A stretch of DNA of 64,000 nucleotides, taken from Fragum whitleyi (Eukaryota; Mollusca; Bivalvia; Cardiida; Cardiidae). Positions within the stretch are counted from its first letter, which is position 1; each line of letters opens with the position of its first letter. The position numbers and the translations under genes are program-made. Location: the NCBI GenBank assembly GCA_948146395.1, contig OX411548.1, forward strand, positions 32,930,912-32,994,911, given 5' to 3'. Below, one piece after another: positions 61,301 to 64,000 of this stretch. Under the pieces are notes generated by a model. It saw nothing but the letters and a program-made list of their open reading frames with translations, searched no databases and was not told the origin of the DNA.

Positions 61301-62214
61301 GAGCCACTTTGTACAAAAACACAACAAGATTTTAACACTCCTACCCACCATTTGATTGTATGGTTTGATTGTGATGTATTCTTAGGGTCCAATGGATGAT
61401 TTAAGTAACACCAATGATTCAAAATGTCTGGACTTTTGTACAGCAACAAAAACAAAATAGAGGCTAAAGCAAATTAGTTGGCTAGTGAGCCAGCCTGGAA
61501 ATCGTGTGGGTTCAATTCCTGGGCAGGTACACTAACAAATTAATTGTCTTATGGATGTGATATTAAACCGAGGTCCTGTGAGCCGGGATTGAACACTTTA
61601 AAGAAGCATGATGGATCTCAGCAGTAGCTACGTCATGCATCCTTGCACCATCCCTCATAACAACTAACCGGCTTCTGGGGATGTCATCAAGTGGGCATAT
61701 GCTATGGTAGTGAGAAAAATAAACCGAAATAAATAAACAAATGCAAATTACCCACCATATTTGTTGTACTTCTTTTGAAGAGGCAATGTTTGCTGAGATG
61801 GCACTAAACATATTGTTAGTGCATATGAATATGTAGGTATTAATAATAGTGATGCACCAACATCTCAGTTTGCATATCTACTTTTTGTAGTTAATTAGTG
61901 TTTGAATTTTAAATGAGACAACAGAAGAGATGATTTTGGCATACCTTTAAAGAATAAAAAAAAATAAATTAAGACTTAAATTTATTTTCTCTTATGTGAC
62001 CTATGGTTGATCAATTATCTTCATCTAATAAAAGTATAAGAAAATTGAATGTGATCTTTTTTATTTAGTTCAACATACTAAATGACTGTATTATATATAT
62101 TTCAGTGGCAATTTTACAACAGAAAATATCCATGAGATGATTTCCTGGTCAGCCACAAAAGTACAGTCTTATACACAATTAGCTTTAGATTGGTGCCGCA
62201 GCTTCCTCAATTGA
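40237..62214 (+). CDS. TMEM214: TMEM214 orthologue, 15 exons, complete
   Basis: Transmembrane protein 214 is an ER membrane protein; in mammals it is reported to recruit procaspase-4 in ER-stress apoptosis. Exons: 40237-40354, 44258-44475, 46440-46593, 47417-47631, 48068-48173, 49562-49643, 52659-52797, 54129-54230, 55578-55669, 56808-56967, 57237-57354, 59295-59391, 59886-60021, 61049-61200, 62106-62214. All introns are GT-AG, and the sum is 1998 nt, 665 residues plus stop (human about 689). The start ATG has G at -3 and +4. Diagnostic segments along the whole length match the family from memory: a basic N-terminus with GDWNLVGKPKK, WLKDVVTFMNFKL, LMVLWALGQAGM, FFPSYLVRATP and a Leu-rich helical repeat middle. 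A membrane segment lies at ~477-496 after GPSFPWK, and a second hydrophobic stretch at ~594-615. No break or missing exon. The human link to caspase-4 need not hold in a mollusc. Confidence 0.95.
43136..43268. mobile_element. hAT-like MITE
   Basis: AGTGTTCCCC at the left and GTGGGAACACTG at the right are inverted. This resembles the CAGTGTTCCC ends of some hAT elements. The interior has complementary CCCCTCAAATGGGGG-type runs. An 8-bp duplication was not found. Confidence 0.5.
43628..43765. mobile_element. Small palindromic MITE
   Basis: GTTGACTGTGAACC and GGTTCACAGTCAAAAT pair, and TTATTCACAGGC pairs partly with CCCGTGAATAA. A related decayed piece with GTCAATTTGGCCTGTGTAAATCTCGGCC is at 43030-43090. 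Confidence 0.55.
43987..44053 (+). repeat. tRNA-Lys-like relic with intact acceptor stem
   Basis: GCCCAGCTAGCTCAGTTGG and the GTTGGGC end form a seven-pair acceptor stem (one G-T), and a TTCGAGTCCC B-box-like block is present. The anticodon arm is shortened and does not fold, so it is a pseudo-tRNA or SINE head, not a gene. Confidence 0.55.
44258..44475 (+). CDS. TMEM214: TMEM214 exon 2 (residues 40-112)
   Basis: Acceptor TTGTCTACAG|AT, donor AAAGAT|GTAAGT. Encodes a polar Lys/Gln-rich segment ending SIEEAIKD, the family's EEAxK-type motif. Confidence 0.9.
44868..45635 (+). mobile_element. Tandem-repeat element in TMEM214 intron 2
   Basis: It starts TAGATCACCTGAGCACAAAGGGCTCAAGGGAGC (5' hairpin), then GTCCGTCTGTCCGTCACGG. 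Four to five units follow with AAACTTGGTxAGAATGTTTG, AAATGGGAAGG and CATATCACxGxAAAAGGGGCC. It closes CAGGTGAGCGATTTAGGGCCCTCAGGGTCCTCTTGTTT, with a small 3' hairpin (GGGCCCTCAGGGTCC) before CTTGTTT. Confidence 0.75.
45805..46439 (+). repeat. 46-bp minisatellite, ~14 units, each ending in a splice-acceptor-like motif
   Basis: The unit reads roughly CTGAATTGTTGCAAATGCC, ACACATAGGCTCAAATTTG, TTTTACAG. The 3' half of the array is the most uniform; the 5' units are diverged. Most units carry TTTGTTTTACAG or TTTGTTTTACAA. The final unit's ACAG is the acceptor of exon 3. Confidence 0.92.
46440..46593 (+). CDS. TMEM214: TMEM214 exon 3 (residues 113-163)
   Basis: Acceptor TTGTTTTACAG|TTGACAGAGG is the last copy of the minisatellite unit. 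Encodes LTEEELKSVL and the conserved WLKDVVTFMNFKL. Donor AAAG|GTGGGT. Confidence 0.92.
46824..47060 (+). mobile_element. GCCCC-hairpin element in TMEM214 intron 3 (3' end decayed)
   Basis: TATATGCCCCAGCCATGAAATGTTGATGGGCATATAG forms the 5' hairpin typical of this group, followed by GTGTGTGCATGTGAGTGGG. The end is unclear; a C-run near 47168-47180 follows. Confidence 0.45.
47417..47631 (+). CDS. TMEM214: TMEM214 exon 4 (residues 164-235)
   Basis: Acceptor TTGACAG|AT, donor CAACAG|GTACAC. Encodes DYPVSLISKGCAAVIKS and GYKIFLLLLARNHPD, aligning with the family's YPxSLVSRELRGII and GYRICIQAIL region. Confidence 0.92.
48068..48173 (+). CDS. TMEM214: TMEM214 exon 5 (residues 236-270)
   Basis: Acceptor AATTTCAG|TT, donor GAGAG|GTAAAG. 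Encodes NRPDRCLMVLWALGQAGM, one of the best conserved stretches of the family. Confidence 0.93.
48174..49561 (+). other. TMEM214 intron 5
   Basis: Contains a duplicated ~57-bp segment at 48283-48395 (TATAGACTAAGATCAGCCTG twice) related to the piggyBac-like MITE in intron 7. Otherwise AT-rich. Confidence 0.7.
49562..49643 (+). CDS. TMEM214: TMEM214 exon 6 (residues 271-297)
   Basis: Acceptor TCTCTTACAG|TT, donor TAAA|GTAAGT. Encodes VWIELMVPYLNLRSI and CIQYLETVL, matching the family's VWLGIMLPVLGIKS and YLDRLL. Confidence 0.92.
49670..49909 (+). mobile_element. SINE in TMEM214 intron 6
   Basis: It starts only 27 nt after exon 6. Decayed head ACCATCATAGTGCAGTGG, body CACCAATAGGTTAATAGAC and GCAGCTGGAGGCTAGAAT, tail AAAGCGGTGTAATACCCCATCC, and an A-rich end. 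Confidence 0.75.
50237..50404. mobile_element. GGTAGTGGACC MITE, copy 2, intron 6
   Basis: CCTTAAGGTAGTGG at the left and CACTACCTTAAA at the right are inverted. The centre GGTTTCCTAATGA...TCATTAGGAAACC is a perfect hairpin, followed by TTGGTTAAC paired with GTTAACAGA. Confidence 0.75.
50405..52658 (+). other. Remainder of TMEM214 intron 6
   Basis: AT-rich DNA with one GCCCCC-hairpin element (51804-52080). No nested gene is visible. Confidence 0.6.
51804..52080 (+). mobile_element. GCCCCC-hairpin element in TMEM214 intron 6
   Basis: 5' TTTTTTTGCCCCCATATCGAG-type hairpin (GCCCCC pairs with GGGGGC), then GTCTGTCTGTCTGTCCGTCC. The body has GGTCAAGGTCATGTGACAAG. It ends GGGGGCATTAGTGTTTCACAAACACATCTTGTTT. 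Confidence 0.75.
52659..52797 (+). CDS. TMEM214: TMEM214 exon 7 (residues 298-344)
   Basis: Acceptor TGTGTTTCAG|TA, donor TAAAG|GTGAGA. Encodes EYFVLLDQAHG and QKRLLAVFPKLK, aligning with FFPLLDFAY and LYPRLK of the vertebrate protein. Confidence 0.92.
53761..54086. mobile_element. piggyBac-like MITE in TMEM214 intron 7
   Basis: TTAACCCTAACCCTGCTG at the left and CAGCAGGATAAGGGTTAA at the right are inverted repeats. Both ends carry TTAA next to CCC, as expected for a piggyBac-type TTAA target duplication. The interior has the palindrome CCTGCACAGATGTGCAGTCTG shared with other dispersed pieces. The right end is 42 bp before exon 8. Confidence 0.7.
54129..54230 (+). CDS. TMEM214: TMEM214 exon 8 (residues 345-378)
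   Basis: Acceptor CTATTTTCAG|AC, donor CAGAG|GTAAGA. Encodes TVAYGPNTNNTLLSFFPSYL, then VRATPDITPQMK, matching TYFPSFLSRATPSCPPEMK. Confidence 0.93.
54549..54885. mobile_element. ACAGTAAAACTTG element, intron 8
   Basis: The ends ACAGTAAAACTTGTATTAAGC and GCTTGAGCAAGATTGACTTT are imperfect inverted repeats. A second copy at 55921-56195 shares GCAACCA, GGGACCACCAAA, GCTTAxTGCTTGTTTTGTTTAC and TTTATAGAC. Confidence 0.65.
55239..55490 (+). mobile_element. GCCCCC-hairpin element, intron 8
   Basis: ATGCCCCCATTCAAAAAAGGGGGTAT is the 5' hairpin; GTTGGTTGGTTGG follows. It ends GGGGGCCATAAATGTTTTACAAACATCTCTTGTTT. Confidence 0.75.
55578..55669 (+). CDS. TMEM214: TMEM214 exon 9 (residues 379-408)
   Basis: Acceptor CATCACTAG|GT, donor ACAAG|GTTTGT. 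Encodes VLSCLTECLMKEKRCYPLW and CQLYLKYF, matching LLSSLTECL and WRQLYPKHL. Confidence 0.92.
55921..56195. mobile_element. ACAGTAAAACTTG element, intron 9
   Basis: Second copy of the family, with complementary ends ACAGTAAAACTTGTGTTAAGC and GAGCAAGATTGACTGT. The two copies sit in neighbouring introns, same orientation. Confidence 0.7.
56808..56967 (+). CDS. TMEM214: TMEM214 exon 10 (residues 409-462)
   Basis: Acceptor TATTTCAG|GG, donor TGTGAG|GTATGG. Encodes RVLLEYIHLNWDSFSRSL and a helical segment, matching LLLEHLLSSWEQIPKKV. Confidence 0.92.
57237..57354 (+). CDS. TMEM214: TMEM214 exon 11 (residues 463-501), first membrane segment
   Basis: Acceptor TTATTGTAG|GA, donor CAATA|GTAAGA. Encodes KVTGPSFPWK followed by the membrane segment LVLFFLISSVVGIVMYD. 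Confidence 0.93.
57572..58963 (+). mobile_element. Tandem-repeat element in TMEM214 intron 11
   Basis: 5' hairpin CTGGCCGAAGGCCAG, then GAGCTATTGTCATGG, GTCCGTCTTGCGTGCGTGCG, and about seven ~145-bp units, each with GAATGTTCCTTGGGTGACC, GTTCAAGAAATTTGGATTGA, GGCAGGGCGGGGCTTATTTT and ATCTTCTCCTGAACCA. An inner end, CAGGTGAGCTGTTTAGGGCC...CCTCTTGTTT, lies at 58720-58755. The outer end GCCAGTGGAGCGATA...GGCCCTCTTGGGCCTCTTGTTT mirrors the 5' CCACTGGC. The two 120-141-codon frames inside are translations of the array. Confidence 0.8.
58965..59217. mobile_element. Foldback element GTCTCGxCAGAGCC, copy 2, intron 11
   Basis: Same order as 16675-16940: ATATCACATGG, AAACAAGGCAAATAGAGG, TATTGTATG, ATCGTCTCGACAGAGCCTTGAC, CATACAAAACACTAAGTAC. 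Its right end is about 75 nt before exon 12. Confidence 0.7.
59295..59391 (+). CDS. TMEM214: TMEM214 exon 12 (residues 502-533)
   Basis: Acceptor CCTATTTCAG|AA, donor TTATGG|GTAAAT. Encodes SRTFGFLEAYGVLGFLKDV and LYSGMIYG. Confidence 0.9.
59886..60021 (+). CDS. TMEM214: TMEM214 exon 13 (residues 534-579)
   Basis: Acceptor TATTTTCAG|TT, donor GAAAAG|GTTTGT. Encodes WLEVNIPIYYEKVHATMKPY. Confidence 0.9.
60568..60732. mobile_element. GGTAGTGGACC MITE, copy 3, intron 13
   Basis: AAGGTAGTGGACC at the left and GGGATCACTACCTTAAGG at the right are inverted; the interior again has GGAAACTTGGTTAACACTG. It separates two AGGTCAAGG-rich stretches (60430-60480 and 60730-60870). Confidence 0.7.
61049..61200 (+). 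CDS. TMEM214: TMEM214 exon 14 (residues 580-629), second hydrophobic segment
   Basis: Acceptor TTTTTTTCAG|AT, donor TTACA|GTAAGT. Encodes LSPPFWDEVYRL and the hydrophobic CIDYMLEYIYWISGCIATFF. Confidence 0.92.
61460..61743 (+). mobile_element. SINE, third family, intron 14
   Basis: Head with TTAGTTGGCTAGTGAGCC and a degenerate B box GGTTCAATTCC; body TGTGATATTAAACCGAGGTCC and an unrelated middle; end CCGAAATAAATAAACAAA. The body differs from both other SINE types in the window. Confidence 0.65.
62106..62214 (+). CDS. TMEM214: TMEM214 exon 15 (residues 630-665 and stop)
   Basis: Acceptor TATATTTCAG|TG. Encodes the C-terminus ending DWCRSFLN, then TGA. No clear poly(A) signal is seen in the next 300 nt. 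Confidence 0.9.
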
Positions 62215-63165
62215 CACTTGTCAACTTACATTTAAATTATTCTATTAATGTAAAATTGAAAATTCATATTTTCTCTGCCAGTATGTTATATTTTTGTTCC
62301 TTTTGCTAGCAGTTACCACCAAGAAAGATACCATCGTAATACACACAATACAAACATGTGTGGTAAGAAGTTTTGGAACTCAGAATTTGAGGATGATTGA
62401 ATTGATCAAAACATCAAAACTATGGATTATTCATGCTGTAAATGTGATATTTTGACATCCAAGATCTTTACAAATTCATTTTGGGTGAGCTGTACTTAAT
62501 AAGAGGGCCATTACTATCGCGTCTCAAGTTATTTTACTTGAGTCTGTGATCAAAGATCAATTTTGTATTGATAAAATTGACATTTGATCAGTAACTTAGA
62601 ATTATTTTGGTCTAATTTAAATGTGTTTACATGTGAGAATACTAAATAACATGCATAGATCACCCTGAGAAAAAATAACTAATGCTGTCAATCACATTTA
62701 TTCACTGTCATACTTATTATACAATGGAATCTAATTACATTAGGGATAATTGTTTATATCAGTGAAAGATAAAATTTGTCTTTCATTGAGTGAACAATAA
62801 AAGCTATATTTTCATGAGCGACAGAGCCATTATTTAATACTCTTGTATAGTTTCTGTTGTTCACATAATGCAGGCTTCATTGAACATGAGAAAAAACTTA
62901 TATTATTAATATTTATCCTTTATGTTCATTGAATATATTATTACAACAGTAAAAGCTTAAGTCATAAGAGAAAATTCTAAGTTGAGAATGAGAAACATTT
63001 CAAAGCCTCCAGCCCAGGTGTCAGTTATATACCTAATCTATTACCATACTGATCCTAGATATTTGGACAGACATACCATTCTCTAAGAAAATTATAACAA
63101 TTATTACCTTGTCTTTCTGGGCTAGAGGTTATAAAACTTTTCTCATTATAAAGTCAGAATTTTTA
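62215..63165. other. TMEM214 3' flank
   Basis: AT-rich. A foldback copy (62744-62940) contains the first AATAAA downstream of the stop (near 62797), about 580 nt away; whether it serves the transcript is unknown. Confidence 0.5.
62744..62940. mobile_element. Foldback family GATAATCGTTTGTTT, copy 4
   Basis: Left end GGGATAATTGTTTATATCAGTG and the interior pair GAGTGAACAATAAAAGCTAT / ATAGTTTCTGTTGTTCAC are recognisable. The right end is weaker. Confidence 0.6.
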
Positions 63166-64000
63166 AGCTCGGTTGTTTTCAAAGAAAACCCGAGGTATTA
63201 TTATCACCTTGGCGTCTTTCACGTTGATGTTGGCGTGACAAACTTTAGCCTTGGTTATAACTTTTGAATGGTAAGTCATAGAGCCTTCATATTTCACATG
63301 ATCATTGCTTGGGACAAGACCTTTCTGTAGGTACCAGGTTCAAGGTCATCAGTCAAGGTTAATTTTCAAGGTCATATTTCTATGAAAAAATTAACCATGG
63401 TCATAACTTGTGAATGTTGAGTCATGGAGCCTTCATATTTGACATGATCGTTGCTTGGGACAAGTCCTTTCTGTAGGTACCAAGTTCAAGGTCATCAGTC
63501 AAGGTCATTTTTCAAAGTCAAATTTCTTTAAAAAATTAAACCTTAGTCATAACTTTTGGATGGTAAATCATAGAGCCTTCATTTTTCACATGATCATTGC
63601 TTGGGACAAGACCTTTCTGTAGGTACCAAGTTCAAGGTCAGTCAAGGTCATTCTTCAAGGTCGAATTTCTTTAAGAAATTTAACCTTGATCATTACTTTT
63701 GAATGGTGGGTCATAGAGCCTTCATATTTGACATGATCATTGCTTGGGGCAAAACTTTTCTGTAGGTACCAAGTTCAAGGTCATCAGTCAAGGTTAAGGT
63801 CATTTTTCAAGGTCAAATTTCCTTTAAAAAATTTAACCTTGGTCATAACTTTTGCATTCATAGAGCCTTCATATTTCACATGATCATTGCCTGGGACTAG
63901 ACCTTTCTGTAGGTACTAAGTTCAAGGTTAACAGTCAAGGTCAAGATCAATTAAGGTCAAATTTGTCTGAAAAAATTTAACCTTGGTCATAACTTTTGCA
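63166..64000 (+). mobile_element. Tandem-repeat element AAGCTCGG type, cut by window end
   Basis: It starts TTTTTAAGCTCGGTTGTTTTC with complementary AAACCCGAGGTATT. About five units of ~165 bp follow, each with CATAACTTTTGAATGGT, CATAGAGCCTTCATATTTCAC, ATGATCATTGCTTGGGACAAG, CTGTAGGTACCAAGTTCAAG and TCAAGGTCA. Same family as 30988-31688, opposite orientation. Confidence 0.85.

Overview
The window is AT-rich eukaryotic DNA and very repeat-dense. It carries tRNA-headed SINEs, foldback/MITE elements, runs of C, and interspersed elements with internal tandem arrays, a repertoire familiar from marine bivalve molluscs. A clam-like bivalve is the most likely source, but this is inferred from repeat style and from the two genes; no species marker is present.

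Only two protein genes can be supported, both on the + strand. The first (12540-15185) is one long open frame for a bacterial-type/invertebrate beta-N-acetylhexosaminidase. It has an N-terminal CHB_HEX-like domain, a GH20b domain, a GH20 catalytic domain with the Asp-Glu pair, a C-terminal CHB_HEX_C-like domain and a hydrophobic tail. Its extreme N-terminus is ambiguous: either a signal peptide starts at the ATG at 12540, or a strong splice-acceptor-like site at 12557-12558 joins an unseen upstream exon. The second gene (40237-62214) is a complete TMEM214 orthologue. I assembled it from 15 exons; every junction is GT-AG, the frame stays open throughout, and the sum is 1998 nt (665 residues plus stop), close to the vertebrate protein. 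It spans 22 kb because its introns are full of repeats.

Layout: 1-4050 is a long interspersed repeat mosaic interrupted by a foldback element (1104-2052) and a CpG-rich MITE (2209-2740). 4.6-12.4 kb is intergenic with SINEs, a second CpG-rich MITE-like block and hairpins. 12.5-15.2 kb is the hexosaminidase. 15.2-40.2 kb is a gene-poor repeat desert: foldbacks, microsatellites, tandem-repeat elements, a second and a third copy of the 1-4 kb mosaic, and a 1.6 kb element with terminal inverted repeats. 40.2-62.2 kb is TMEM214 with its intronic elements. 62.2-64 kb is the 3' flank, which runs into a ~165-bp tandem array cut by the window end.

The two genes have no evident functional link. One is a secreted or surface glycosidase, the other an ER membrane protein. 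The most noteworthy sequence-level observations are (i) a 46-bp minisatellite in TMEM214 intron 2 whose unit contains a 3' splice-site sequence, the last copy being the acceptor of exon 3, with a related unit at the hexosaminidase N-terminus; and (ii) a set of divergent elements sharing a 5' hairpin, a GTCC-type microsatellite, internal tandem repeats and a 3' hairpin ending in CTTGTTT, reminiscent of non-autonomous Helentron/pearl-type elements. I found no CRISPR array, operon, rRNA or convincing functional tRNA.
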